Source of the DNA: Breoghania sp963678585
GTDB lineage: Bacteria; Pseudomonadota; Alphaproteobacteria; Rhizobiales; Stappiaceae
NCBI GenBank assembly: GCA_963678585.2
Contig: CAXXGA010000001.1
Span: 124,001 to 188,000, forward strand
Length of the DNA stretch: 64,000 nucleotides
Direction of reading: 5' to 3'
This document shows, piece after piece, positions 25,727-36,268 of the stretch. The notes below the pieces were generated by a model, which saw nothing but the letters and a program-made list of their open reading frames with translations, did no database searches and was not told the DNA's origin. How positions within the stretch are numbered: the stretch's first letter is position 1; each line of letters starts with the position of its first letter. The translations under genes were made by a program, and so were the position numbers.

Positions 25727-26560
25727 TCAGGCAAGCTTTTCCAGCAGCGGCTCCAGCTTGGAGCGCAGTTCCTCCTTCACCGGTTCGCAGGTGCGCAGGA
25801 TCTCCTCAGCCTTCAGGAAATTGAGCACCCGGAAGGCATCCACGTCCGGCTTGATCAGAATATCCGGGCGGGAGGCCTTCAGCTTCTGGGCGGTGATCGT
25901 GCGCATCAGGATCTGGGTGGTGCCGAAGACGCTGTCCGTGGCCGTGGGGATCGTCCGTCCCTTGCGCGGCACCGGCGCGCCGACCACGTCCACCGCAATC
26001 ACGACATCGAGGTCTTCGGGCAAAAGATCAAAGGGCAGCGGGTTGACCACCCCGCCATCGACCATGACCCGGTCCTCGAAGGTGACCGGCTTGAAGACGA
26101 CGGGAATCGCGATGGAGGCGGCTACGGCCTGATGCAGGTCGCCGGAGCGGATCGCCACTTCCCGGCAGTCGTAGAAGTCGGCTGCGACCACGGTCAGCGG
26201 GATCTTCAGATCGGCGAAATCACGCGGCAATTGAGGGCCGACGAAAACCTCCAACACCCGCGAGGCATTGAACTGGGCAATGCCGCCGCCTGCGAACCAG
26301 TCCACGAAACGGCGCGGGCGCAGTTTCCAGATGCGGGCGAGCGCATCGCTTCGCTTCTGGAATATGGATGCGGTCACCTCGCGGATCTCCGCGCCCGACA
26401 GCCCGCCGCAATAGGCGCCCCCCATGATCGCGCCGATCGAAGCGCCCGCAACCGCCACAGGCTTGACGCCCATGTCATCGAGAGCTTCCAGAACGGGGAT
26501 ATGCGCAAGCCCCCGCGCACCGCCACCGCCCAACGCCAGTCCGATCCGCGGTGAAGTCAT
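25727..26560 (-). CDS. patatin-like phospholipase, RssA type
   Basis: A 277-residue serine hydrolase of the patatin family. The oxyanion-hole motif is ALGGGGARGLAHI (9-21), the nucleophile is Ser41 in GASIG, and Asp168 in the VDGGVVNPLP motif completes the dyad. It resembles RssA/YchK-type bacterial patatins, which act as lipid acyl hydrolases in the cytoplasm or at the membrane; the physiological lipid is unknown. ATG at 26560 has AAGGAG 8 bases upstream and is preferred over an upstream start. Bidirectional terminator follows the stop. Confidence 0.9.
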   Translation of the reverse strand: MTSPRIGLALGGGGARGLAHIPVLEALDDMGVKPVAVAGASIGAIMGGAYCGGLSGAEIREVTASIFQKRSDALARIWKLRPRRFVDWFAGGGIAQFNASRVLEVFVGPQLPRDFADLKIPLTVVAADFYDCREVAIRSGDLHQAVAASIAIPVVFKPVTFEDRVMVDGGVVNPLPFDLLPEDLDVVIAVDVVGAPVPRKGRTIPTATDSVFGTTQILMRTITAQKLKASRPDILIKPDVDAFRVLNFLKAEEILRTCEPVKEELRSKLEPLLEKLA

Positions 26561-26603
26561 ATCCGAAACTCCTTGAGACAACCTCCCGCCAGAGGTCTTC
26601 CTA

Positions 26604-26635
26604 TGGCGAGGGTTCAATTCCCCTGCCACATCCCA
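26604..26635 (+). other. tRNA 3'-end-like fragment (T arm plus CCA)
   Basis: The stretch contains gaggg, the T-loop-like ttcaatt, cccct, then gccacat-c-cca, the spacing of a tRNA T arm, 3' acceptor strand, discriminator and CCA. One T-stem pair is an A-C mismatch and no matching 5' acceptor strand (atgtggc) exists upstream, where the patatin gene begins. It is at best a remnant, such as an old attachment-site scar, or coincidence. Confidence 0.25.
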
Positions 26636-26703
26636 TTGACTTGGAGATGACACGGCGCGGGTGCAAGCGCCCGCTACCGCCGATTACGGATATTCGACAA
26701 GTT

Positions 26704-27609
26704 TCAGCGCGTCAGGAACGCCAGCAGCGCTTCGGCGGTCTCCTCCGGGTTCTCTTCGGCCACGAAGTGCCCGGCATCGATGGCCTGACCTTCCGCGCCG
26801 GGGGCCCATTCGCGCCAGATCTCAAGCGGGGAACTTCCCGGCGCAAGGCCTCGCCCGCCCCAAAGCGCGAGCAGCGGCACATCGATACTACGGCCCGCCT
26901 CGCGGTCGGCGCTGTCCTGATCCATGTCGAGCCCGGCGCCTGCGCGATAATCCTCGCAAAGCGCGTGGATGCGCTGCGGATCGGCGAAGAAGGTCCGGTA
27001 ATGCTCCAAGGCACGATCATCGAAATCGGAAAGATTGCGCGCCGCCGTCCAGCTCGCCAGCGTGTGTTGCAGGTAGTAGGTGCTTGCGCCCGCAATCAGG
27101 TTTTCCGGCAGGGGATAGGGCTGGGCCAGAAACAGCCAGTGATAGATCTTCAGCCCGTAACGCCAGTCCATCTGCCGCCAGTATTCCAGCGTCGGCAGGA
27201 TATCGAGCACGGCAATGCGGGTGAGCCGGTCGGCGTGGTCAAACCCCATGCGGTAAGCGACACGCGCGCCACGGTCATGGCCGACAAGCGCGAATTTCTC
27301 GTGCCCGAGCTGCGTCATCATCGCGGCGATGTCCTGCCCCATGGCCCGCTTGGAGTAACCCTGACCAGCCTGCGAGTCGGGCACGGAGCTTTTGCCGTAA
27401 CCGCGCAGGTCGGGGATGATGCAGGTGAAGTGTTTCGACAGGTCCGGCACCACCTTGTGCCACATGACCCCGCATTGCGGATAACCGTGCAGAAGCACAA
27501 GAGGCGGCCCCTCCCCGCCGATGCGCACATGGAGCGTGGCGCCGTCGCCTTCGACCATGCGGGTGTCAAATCCGGGAAAAAGCTCGGGAAGGTTCGGCAC
27601 GGCCATCAT
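26704..27609 (-). CDS. alpha/beta hydrolase, haloacetate (fluoroacetate) dehalogenase-like
   Basis: A 301-residue alpha/beta hydrolase with HGYPQ, DLRGYG and GHDRGAR motifs. The nucleophile is Asp112, not Ser. Against the well-studied fluoroacetate dehalogenase of Rhodopseudomonas (Asp110, Arg111, Arg114, Asp134, His155, Trp156, Tyr219, His280), this protein has Asp112, Arg113, Arg116, Asp136, His157, Trp158, Tyr221 and His281, an almost constant offset. All catalytic, carboxylate-binding and halide-binding residues are present, so hydrolytic dehalogenation of haloacetates is plausible; epoxide hydrolysis is the alternative. No halide exporter or regulator is adjacent. ATG at 27609 or 27606 starts the gene. 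Confidence 0.85.
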   Translation of the reverse strand: MMAVPNLPELFPGFDTRMVEGDGATLHVRIGGEGPPLVLLHGYPQCGVMWHKVVPDLSKHFTCIIPDLRGYGKSSVPDSQAGQGYSKRAMGQDIAAMMTQLGHEKFALVGHDRGARVAYRMGFDHADRLTRIAVLDILPTLEYWRQMDWRYGLKIYHWLFLAQPYPLPENLIAGASTYYLQHTLASWTAARNLSDFDDRALEHYRTFFADPQRIHALCEDYRAGAGLDMDQDSADREAGRSIDVPLLALWGGRGLAPGSSPLEIWREWAPGAEGQAIDAGHFVAEENPEETAEALLAFLTR

Positions 27610-27691
27610 CCTCTGGCGGTTTTTCACGAGGATGCGCGTTTTGGAGGCCCCCGACAATTCACCTATCGGCGATAGCGGGGCCTGAAAATGC

Positions 27692-27719
27692 AACAGGCCG
27701 GGGCATGCCCCGGCCTGTT
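27692..27719. terminator. perfect palindromic terminator after purD
   Basis: A 28-base perfect palindrome centred on ggggca/tgcccc (14-base arms starting aacaggcc). It lies between the purD stop (27750) and the downstream hydrolase start (27609), both on the minus strand, so it most likely ends the purD transcript. The tail is only moderately T-rich. Confidence 0.8.
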
Positions 27720-27749
27720 TGAAGTCATGTGACAAGCCGAAACGGCTGC

Positions 27750-29033
<1,284 letters not shown>

Positions 29034-29177
29034 GGGAACCCCGTCGCGATTTTGTGTTGCGCGCGGTCTAGCACGGGACGACGCTCAGGCAAATCTGTTC
29101 CGTCGGCGCTCCCGGTCTTGACCTTGAGAGCGATCCGGGCGAACTCAGGGGAAACAGGCCGCCATCGCGGAGTGCTC

Positions 29178-30128
29178 ATGAAAATCGATATTCCCGGCAC
29201 CGTAGCCGGCGCCGTCGCAGATGCCGTTTCGGGCAACTGGGTCGACCGCTTCGCCCCCGAATGGCTCAAGCCCTATGCCCGCCTTGCCCGCTGGGATCGC
29301 CCCATCGGCTGGTGGCTGCTGCTTTGGCCGTGCTGGTGGTCGTCTGCGCTGGCACGCGAGGCCGCCGGGTTCTGGCTGCCGAATTTCTGGCATCTGGCGC
29401 TGTTCCTGATCGGGGCCATCGCCATGCGCGGCGCGGGCTGCACCTATAACGACATCGTCGACCGCAAGTTCGATGGCATGGTGGAACGCACCCGCTCGCG
29501 CCCCATCCCGAGCGGTCAGGTGAGCGTCACGCAGGCCATCATCTTCATGGCGCTTCAGGCGCTGACCGGGCTCGTGGTGCTGTTGCAGTTCAACACCTAC
29601 ACCATCATCCTCGGCTTCTGCTCGCTCGTGGTCGTGGCGGCTTATCCCTTCATGAAGCGGATCACCTACTGGCCGCAATCGGTGCTGGGGCTCGCCTTCA
29701 ACTGGGGCGCGCTGGTGGGCTGGAGCGCCACGCAAGGAACACTCGGCTGGCCCGCAATCGCGCTTTATGCGGGCGGCATCCTGTGGACCATCGGCTATGA
29801 CACGATCTATGCCCATCAGGACAAGGAAGACGATGCGCTGATCGGGGTTAAATCCACCGCACGGCTCTTCGGCAACTGGACGGAAACCGCCGTCACGCTG
29901 CTCTATATCGGCGCGACGGTTCTGTTCGTTCTGGCGGCCACGCTGGCCGATGCCGGGCCGCTCGCCTTTCTCGGCATTGCCGCAGGCGCGGTGCATTTCA
30001 TCTGGCAGATCATCCGCCTCGACATCGACGACAACGACCAGTGCCTCATGCTGTTCCGCTCCAACAAGATCTATGGCTGGATCCTGTTTGCGGGTTTCAC
30101 GCTGGATGCGCTGATCGCCAATCTCTGA
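29178..30128 (+). CDS. ubiA: 4-hydroxybenzoate polyprenyltransferase
   Basis: Adds the polyprenyl tail to 4-hydroxybenzoate in ubiquinone synthesis at the inner membrane. The 316-residue protein has about eight membrane helices. The first aspartate-rich motif is NDIVDRKFDGMVERTRSRP and the second is YDTIYAHQDKEDD, both binding prenyl diphosphate through Mg2+. The ATG at 29178 has GGAG 5 bases upstream; in-frame sequence further upstream runs over the purD start and is not coding. Divergent purD-ubiA is common in this order. Confidence 0.95.
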   Translation: MKIDIPGTVAGAVADAVSGNWVDRFAPEWLKPYARLARWDRPIGWWLLLWPCWWSSALAREAAGFWLPNFWHLALFLIGAIAMRGAGCTYNDIVDRKFDGMVERTRSRPIPSGQVSVTQAIIFMALQALTGLVVLLQFNTYTIILGFCSLVVVAAYPFMKRITYWPQSVLGLAFNWGALVGWSATQGTLGWPAIALYAGGILWTIGYDTIYAHQDKEDDALIGVKSTARLFGNWTETAVTLLYIGATVLFVLAATLADAGPLAFLGIAAGAVHFIWQIIRLDIDDNDQCLMLFRSNKIYGWILFAGFTLDALIANL

Positions 30129-30223
30129 GGCCCGCATCGCCTTTTGGTAGAACAGACGCAGCCGCGATTTCGGGTCAGGCTGGATGACAAGGCGGCAGAA
30201 ACCGCCGGATCAAGGGGGAATAC

Positions 30224-30583
30224 ATGAGCGAACATATTCACTGGATGCTGGAGCTTGAACTCAAGCCGGACGCAGAGAGCGACCTGCGCGCGCTCATGCT
30301 GGAAATGGTCGGGGCGACCAAGGCCGACGAGCCCGGCGCGCTGAACTATGAATGGTATTTCAACGAGGCGGGCACCGTCTGCCACCTCTATGAACGTTAC
30401 GCCGATTCAGAAGCGGCGCTGATCCATATGGGCAATTTCGGCAAGAAGTTCGCCGCCCGCTTCATGGGCCTCGTGCGCCCGACGGGGATGACCGTCTATG
30501 GCCCGGTCAACGACAAGCTGCGTGCGACCCTGACCCAGATGAACGCCACCTTCATGAACGAAGTCGGAGGCTTCACCCGCTAG
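30224..30583 (+). CDS. antibiotic biosynthesis monooxygenase (ABM)-domain protein
   Basis: A 119-residue protein of the dimeric alpha/beta-barrel ABM type, related to quinol monooxygenase YgiN and similar cofactor-free enzymes. Features are HWMLELELKPDAES at the start, EPGALNYEWYFNEAGTVCHLYERYADSEAALIHM in the middle, and GPVNDKLRATL near the end. The EPGxxxYEW and YERY...A segments are characteristic of the fold. The substrate is unknown. ATG at 30224 has a strong AAGGGGG ribosome site. It lies between ubiA and tadA and may be monocistronic. Confidence 0.82.
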   Translation: MSEHIHWMLELELKPDAESDLRALMLEMVGATKADEPGALNYEWYFNEAGTVCHLYERYADSEAALIHMGNFGKKFAARFMGLVRPTGMTVYGPVNDKLRATLTQMNATFMNEVGGFTR

Positions 30584-30600
30584 GGTAGCCGCAAGACGGA

Positions 30601-31059
30601 TCAGCCGCGCCGCGCCTTGAAAAAGTCCTTCAGGATGCGGGCGGCGTGCTGTTCGCCGATGCCGGAATAGACCTCCGGCGCGTGGTGGCAGGTCGGCTGG
30701 CAGAAGAAGCGCGGTCCGTGCTCCACCGCCCCGCCCTTGATGTCGCCCGCCCCGAAATAGAGCCGCCGGATGCGGGCGAAGGAAATCGCGCCCGCGCACA
30801 TGGCGCAAGGCTCCAGCGTCACGTAGAGATCGCATTCGCCCAGCCGCTGCGAACCGAGACGAGCGGCCGCCTGCCGGATCGCCAACACTTCCGCATGGGC
30901 GGTGGGGTCATTGTCGGCGAGCGTGCGGTTTCCCGCCGAAGCGATCACCTCGCCCTCGCACACGATCACCGCGCCCACCGGCACTTCGCCGCGCGCAGCA
31001 GCGGCCTCGGCCTCTTTCAGGGCTTCGTCCATGAAGGATGTGGGGCGTTTCGTTGTCAT
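30601..31059 (-). CDS. tadA: tRNA-specific adenosine deaminase
   Basis: Deaminates adenosine 34 to inosine in tRNA-Arg(ACG). The 152-residue length fits. Zinc ligands are His55 (with catalytic Glu57 in TAHAEVLAIR), Cys85 and Cys88 in EPCAMCAGA. The C-terminal FCQPTCHHAPEVYSGI and LKDFFKARR segments fit TadA rather than other cytidine deaminases. ATG at 31059 is used; a longer frame upstream is not family-like. It diverges from the pseudouridine synthase gene. Confidence 0.94.
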   Translation of the reverse strand: MTTKRPTSFMDEALKEAEAAAARGEVPVGAVIVCEGEVIASAGNRTLADNDPTAHAEVLAIRQAAARLGSQRLGECDLYVTLEPCAMCAGAISFARIRRLYFGAGDIKGGAVEHGPRFFCQPTCHHAPEVYSGIGEQHAARILKDFFKARRG

Positions 31060-31204
31060 GGCGGGCAAGCTAATGCCGTGCGCAGCGCTTGCAAAGCTCC
31101 GCGGGGGACGACTTCGCGATAATCCGCAAGTATCGCGCCGATTTCTGCGCATCATGCGCTCTATTTCGTTTCCGAGGGGCGCGTCCTCTGCTATCACCCG
31201 CTGC

Positions 31205-32308
31205 ATGTCCAAGGAAACACCGAAATCCGCCGAGCAGTCCTCTGCTCCGGCTGCCGAAAAAGGCGAGCGCATCGCGAAGGTGATGGCGCGCGCAGGGCTC
31301 TGCTCGCGCCGCGAAGCTGAGAGTTGGATCGCGGCCGGGCGCGTGGAACTCAACGGCCGCAAGCTGACGACCCCCGCCGTGACCGTCACGGGTAAGGATC
31401 GCGTCGTGGTGGACGGCGCGCCGCTGCCGACCCGCGAACGCACGCGGCTGTGGCTCTACAACAAGCCCAAGGGCATCGTGACGACGAACCGTGACCCGGA
31501 AGGCCGCCCGACCGTGTTCGACCGGCTGCCCAAGGATCTGCCGCGGGTGATGAGCGTCGGACGTCTCGACATCAACACCGAAGGACTGCTGCTTCTGACC
31601 AATGACGGCGGTCTGGCGCGCGTGCTGGAACTGCCCGCCACCGGCTGGCTGCGCCGCTACCGCGTGCGCGCCCATGGCAAGGTCACACAGGCCGATCTGG
31701 ACGCGCTGCGCAACGGCATCGCCATCGACGGGGTGTTCTACGGCTCCATCGAGGCCGAGCTTGACCGCGAGCAGGGCTCCAACATGTGGATGACGCTGGC
31801 GCTGCGCGAAGGCAAGAACCGCGAAGTGAAGCGCGTTCTGGAGCATCTGGGGCTTTCGGTGAACCGGCTGATCCGCGTCTCCTTCGGCCCCTTCCAGCTT
31901 GCCGATCTACCCGAAGCCACGGTGCGCGAGATCCGCGGCCGGGTGCTGCGCGATCAGCTCGGCGAAAAGCTCGCCAAGGAATCGGGAGCCGATTTCGAAG
32001 CCGCCGTCACCCAGCGCCAGCCGCAGGAGAAAAAGCCCGCGGCAAAGAAGGCAACTGGCGGAGCGAAGAAGACCGGTCCGGCCAAGCCCGGCTGGATCAG
32101 CACCCGCCATGGCGAGGAAGCCCACGACAAGGCGCAGGCGCGCAAGCGGCAGGGCCCGCAGGCGCGTTCCGGCAAGCCTGCCGATGCCGGCAAGCCCGCG
32201 GGCACGGGCGCTGCCAAGGGGCGCGGGGCGGGGTCCAAGCTTCCGGCCAATGCCCGGCCCGGCGGCACGGGCGGACGTGGTCCGCGCGGCCGCACCCCGA
32301 AATCGTAA
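31205..32308 (+). CDS. 23S rRNA pseudouridine synthase, RluB/RsuA family
   Basis: A 367-residue pseudouridine synthase. An S4 RNA-binding domain (about 20-65, RIAKVMARAGLCSRREAESWI) precedes the catalytic domain, whose catalytic aspartate is in GRLDINTEGLLLLTNDG. RluB modifies U2605 of 23S rRNA; the family fits but RluE or RluF activity cannot be ruled out. The last 100 residues are an unusual low-complexity tail rich in Lys, Ala, Gly and Pro (KKPAAKKATGGAKK, then GPRGRTPK), probably disordered and RNA-binding. rsmD follows 26 bases later. Confidence 0.9.
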   Translation: MSKETPKSAEQSSAPAAEKGERIAKVMARAGLCSRREAESWIAAGRVELNGRKLTTPAVTVTGKDRVVVDGAPLPTRERTRLWLYNKPKGIVTTNRDPEGRPTVFDRLPKDLPRVMSVGRLDINTEGLLLLTNDGGLARVLELPATGWLRRYRVRAHGKVTQADLDALRNGIAIDGVFYGSIEAELDREQGSNMWMTLALREGKNREVKRVLEHLGLSVNRLIRVSFGPFQLADLPEATVREIRGRVLRDQLGEKLAKESGADFEAAVTQRQPQEKKPAAKKATGGAKKTGPAKPGWISTRHGEEAHDKAQARKRQGPQARSGKPADAGKPAGTGAAKGRGAGSKLPANARPGGTGGRGPRGRTPKS

Positions 32309-32334
32309 GACCAGGCTTCAGGATCTGATTTTCC

Positions 32335-32895
32335 ATGCGCATCGTCTCGGGCCGCTTTCGCGGCACCCAGCTTGCAACGCCCAAAGGCGACGGCACCCGT
32401 CCGACCTCCGACCGGCTGCGCGAGACCATCTTCAACATTCTCGCCCACGGCCATGACGACGCGGCAGAGGGTGCGCGGGTTCTGGATCTCTTTGCAGGCA
32501 CCGGCGCGCTCGGGCTTGAGGCACTGAGCCGGGGCGCGAAGGCCTGCGTCTTTGTGGAAGAGGCTGTCGAGCCGCGCGGGCTGATCCGGCGCAACGTGGA
32601 GGCCATGGGGCTCACCGGGGCGACCAAGATCTTCCGCCGCGACGCCACGAGCCTTGGCAGCGCAGGCACCATCGAGCCCTTCGATCTGGTGTTTCTCGAC
32701 CCGCCCTATCGCAAGGGGCTGGGCGAAAAGGCGCTTGTGTCGGCAGCCGCTGGCGGATGGATGAAGCCAGACGCGCTCTGCGTTCTGGAAGAAGCGGCGG
32801 ATGCGGCGGTCGAGGTACCCGCCGGGTTCACGCTTCTCGATGAGCGCGTGGCGGGCGACAGCAAGATCCTGTTCCTGCGCGCGCCCTCGACCTGA
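32335..32895 (+). CDS. rsmD: 16S rRNA (guanine(966)-N2)-methyltransferase
   Basis: Methylates G966 of 16S rRNA with S-adenosylmethionine. The 186-residue protein starts MRIVSGRFRGTQLATPKGDGTRPTSDRLRETIFN. It has the SAM motif VLDLFAGTGALGLEALSRGA and the catalytic DLVFLDPPYRKG motif (a DPPY form of NPPY). It is probably co-transcribed with the pseudouridine synthase gene and converges on the TetR gene with 19 bases between stops. Confidence 0.95.
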   Translation: MRIVSGRFRGTQLATPKGDGTRPTSDRLRETIFNILAHGHDDAAEGARVLDLFAGTGALGLEALSRGAKACVFVEEAVEPRGLIRRNVEAMGLTGATKIFRRDATSLGSAGTIEPFDLVFLDPPYRKGLGEKALVSAAAGGWMKPDALCVLEEAADAAVEVPAGFTLLDERVAGDSKILFLRAPST

Positions 32896-32914
32896 GGCAA
32901 GACCTCCCCTCGCC

Positions 32915-33511
32915 TCAATTCACGCCCAGAGCCTCGATGCCTCGGGCAATATCCTCGGCCAGATACGGCACGCGGTCGGCCGCATCGGTTCGCTGCGCAT
33001 AGGTGCGCAGTCCGAAAATATCCGCCTGCAAGCGCCATGCGAGCCGTTCCGGATCCGCATCGTCGGGAAGCTCTCCCGCCTCGCGCGCAGCGCGGAAAGC
33101 GTCGGTGAACACCTCCTCCATCGCCCGCATCATGTCTTCGGCCAGACGGCGGAGCGTCGGGTCCTCGTCCGGTGTTTCCAGCAACGTTTTCACCAGCATG
33201 CAGGCGCGTGCGGGCGCGTCGTCCGCTGCCGGACGCCCGATGCCGCGGATATGTGCGGCAAGCCCCGACAATGTGGTTCCTCCCTGCGCAACCGTTTCCT
33301 CGAAGTTGCGGCGCGCGCGTTCGCTGTAGGCCCTGAGCGCCTCGCAGAAAAGCTCCTCCTTCGAGCCGAAGGCCGCATAGATGGAGCCCGGGCGCAGATC
33401 GAGCGCCTTTTCCAGATCCTTCAGCGACGTGCCCTGATAGCCCTTCGCCCAGAAAAGCCTGAGGGCCTTCTGGAGTGTCTCCTGCCGGTCGAATGCTGCA
33501 TGCCTGGCCAT
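32915..33511 (-). CDS. TetR/AcrR-family transcriptional regulator
   Basis: A 198-residue repressor. The N-terminal helix-turn-helix spans about 5-50 (FDRQETLQKALRLFWAKGYQGTSLKDLEKAL). The C-terminal domain resembles the TetR_C ligand-binding region of NemR-like and YcdC-like proteins. It diverges from the AhpD-like gene, and two near-identical palindromes in the gap (33535-33576) are strong candidate operators, so it most likely represses itself and its neighbour. The inducer is unknown; the AhpD partner suggests an electrophile or oxidant. Confidence 0.92.
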   Translation of the reverse strand: MARHAAFDRQETLQKALRLFWAKGYQGTSLKDLEKALDLRPGSIYAAFGSKEELFCEALRAYSERARRNFEETVAQGGTTLSGLAAHIRGIGRPAADDAPARACMLVKTLLETPDEDPTLRRLAEDMMRAMEEVFTDAFRAAREAGELPDDADPERLAWRLQADIFGLRTYAQRTDAADRVPYLAEDIARGIEALGVN

Positions 33512-33534
33512 CGTGAGGGCTCTCGCGGGTCAAA

Positions 33535-33552
33535 TTTGAGTGATCGCTCAAA
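33535..33552. promoter_or_regulatory. TetR operator candidate 1
   Basis: The 18-base near-palindrome tttgagtgatcgctcaaa, with arms tttgag/ctcaaa around gatc, begins 24 bases upstream of the TetR start. It is related by inversion to the second site at 33559. A weaker third copy, cttgaacgaccgctcatt, lies at 33601-33618 close to the AhpD-like start. Confidence 0.85.
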
Positions 33553-33558
33553 TATTAA

Positions 33559-33576
33559 CTTGAGCGATCACTCAAG
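33559..33576. promoter_or_regulatory. TetR operator candidate 2
   Basis: The 18-base near-palindrome cttgagcgatcactcaag. Its 16-base core is the exact reverse complement of the core of site 1, with centres 24 bases apart, a spacing that would place two TetR dimers on about the same face of the helix. It lies between the two divergent promoters. Confidence 0.85.
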
Positions 33577-33637
33577 TAAAGCTACATCGCCTCCATCATT
33601 CTTGAACGACCGCTCATTTATAGACAAGGAAGCCGCA

Positions 33638-34207
33638 ATGACCGAGTTCACGATCCACACGCTGGAAAGCGCGCCGGAAGCCAGCCGCCCGTTTCTGGAA
33701 GACAGCCTGAAGAGCTTCGGCCGGGTGCCGGGCCTTCATGCGGTGATGGCGGAAGCCCCCGCCCTGCTGGAAGGCTACAAGGTGCTGCACAAGCTGTTTG
33801 CGCAAGCCTCCTCCTTCGACAAGGACGAACTGACCGTCGTCTGGCAGGCCATCAACGTGGAGCATGAATGCCATTATTGCGTTCCCGCCCATACCGGCAT
33901 CGCCAAGATGATGAAGGTGGACGACGCCATTTCCGAAGCCCTGCGCAACGAGACGTCGCTTCCCAACGCCCGCCTGGAAGCGCTTCGGACCTTCACGCTT
34001 CAGGTCGTGCGCCAGCGCGGCGACGTGACGGACGCGCAGGCCCAGACCTTCCTCGACGCAGGCTTCACCAAACGCCAGATCCTGGAAGTCATTCTGGGTG
34101 TCTCCCAGAAGGTGATGTCGAACTACACGAACCATCTGGCTGAGACGCCGGTGGACAAGCCCATGCAGGCATTCGCCTGGGAAAAGCGGCTTGAAGCTGC
34201 CGAATAA
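33638..34207 (+). CDS. carboxymuconolactone decarboxylase-family (AhpD-like) protein
   Basis: A 189-residue all-helical protein of the CMD/AhpD superfamily. The redox motif is NVEHECHYCVPAHTG with Cys78, Cys81 and His85, and Glu76 two residues upstream; this is the peroxidase type of active site rather than the true lactone decarboxylase. Such proteins detoxify peroxides or serve as disulfide reductases. It is divergent from and probably controlled by the TetR regulator through the shared operators. A stem-loop at 34214 ends the transcript. Confidence 0.9.
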   Translation: MTEFTIHTLESAPEASRPFLEDSLKSFGRVPGLHAVMAEAPALLEGYKVLHKLFAQASSFDKDELTVVWQAINVEHECHYCVPAHTGIAKMMKVDDAISEALRNETSLPNARLEALRTFTLQVVRQRGDVTDAQAQTFLDAGFTKRQILEVILGVSQKVMSNYTNHLAETPVDKPMQAFAWEKRLEAAE

Positions 34208-34213
34208 CGACAC

Positions 34214-34244
34214 CGGCGGCCGGGTTCGGACAGCCCGGCCGCCG
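34214..34244 (+). terminator. stem-loop after the AhpD-like gene
   Basis: Arms cggcggccggg (34214-34224) and cccggccgccg (34234-34244), 11 perfect pairs with a 9-base loop, start 7 bases after the stop codon. There is no strong T run, so it may end transcription only with help or act as an mRNA 3' stabiliser. Confidence 0.7.
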
Positions 34245-34396
34245 TATTCCGGATAAGGGTGAGCCCCCGCCGCCGGGGCGCGGCGGGGAAAAACGCGTCA
34301 GGGTTGCATTGCCTTTCCGCCCGGCATCCCCAAATGTGCGGGATACCGGCCAGACGACGGCCGAAACCCCATTCTCGCACCCGGTCCAGTCCCCAC

Positions 34397-35319
<923 letters not shown>

Positions 35320-35323
<4 letters not shown>

Positions 35324-36081
35324 ACCTGCACGCCATCCGCGCGATCTACTCCTATGAGATGGCCCGCACCTTCCGCACGCTCTTACAAAGCATCGTCTCG
35401 CCGGTCATTTCCACATCGCTCTATTTCGTCGTCTTCGGCGCGGCCATCGGCTCGCGCATCCAGGAGATCGGCGGGGTGAGCTACGGCGCATTCATCGTGC
35501 CCGGCCTGATCATGCTGTCGCTGCTCACCCAGAGCGTCTCCAACGCCGCCTTCGGGATCTATTTTCCGAAATTCGCGGGCACGATTTACGAGGTGCTGAG
35601 CGCGCCACTGTCGGTTCTGGAAATCGTCGCCGCCTATGTGGGCGCAGCGGCGACCAAGTCGATCATGCTCGGGCTGATCATATTGGCGACAGCCAGCCTC
35701 TTCGTGGACATCAGGATCGAGCATCCCTTCGTCATGCTCGCCTTCCTCGTGCTCACCGGGCTCACTTTCGCGCTGTTCGGCTTCATCATCGGCATCTGGG
35801 CCGACAGTTTCGAGAAGCTTCAGCTCGTGCCGCTCCTGATCGTCACGCCACTGACCTTCCTTGGTGGCAGCTTCTATTCCATCGACATGCTGCCGCCGTT
35901 CTGGCGCACGGTGACGCTGTTCAATCCCGTGGTCTATCTGGTTTCAGGGTTCCGCTGGAGTTTCTACGGCGTCTCGGATGTGTCCGTCTGGGTTTCTCTC
36001 GCCATGACCGGTCTGTTCCTGATGATCTGCATGAGCGCCGTGTGGTGGATTTTCAAGACCGGCTGGCGGCTCAAGACATAA
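35320..36081 (+). CDS. ABC-2 type transporter permease
   Basis: A 253-residue inner-membrane permease with six predicted helices and the ABC-2 signature near the C-terminus (PLTFLGGSFYSIDMLPPFWR, then FNPVVYLVSGFRWSFYG). It resembles YadH. It overlaps the ATPase gene by 4 bases; together they form a complete exporter of two ATPases and two permeases. No substrate or regulator is seen next to it. Confidence 0.93.
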
Positions 36082-36268
36082 AAGTCGCCGCCTTCCGTAC
36101 TTCAACCAAACCTGCTATAGACCATCGTAATATCTACAAGGTTGACGTATGGATAGTTTTATCTAACCTTGAGACATAATTATATATTTTCCCGATCAGC
36201 TTCGATAGCGTGCGAACGACGGCACATGAATTGATTTGTTTACCAATACATGGGGCTGGAAATACAAT

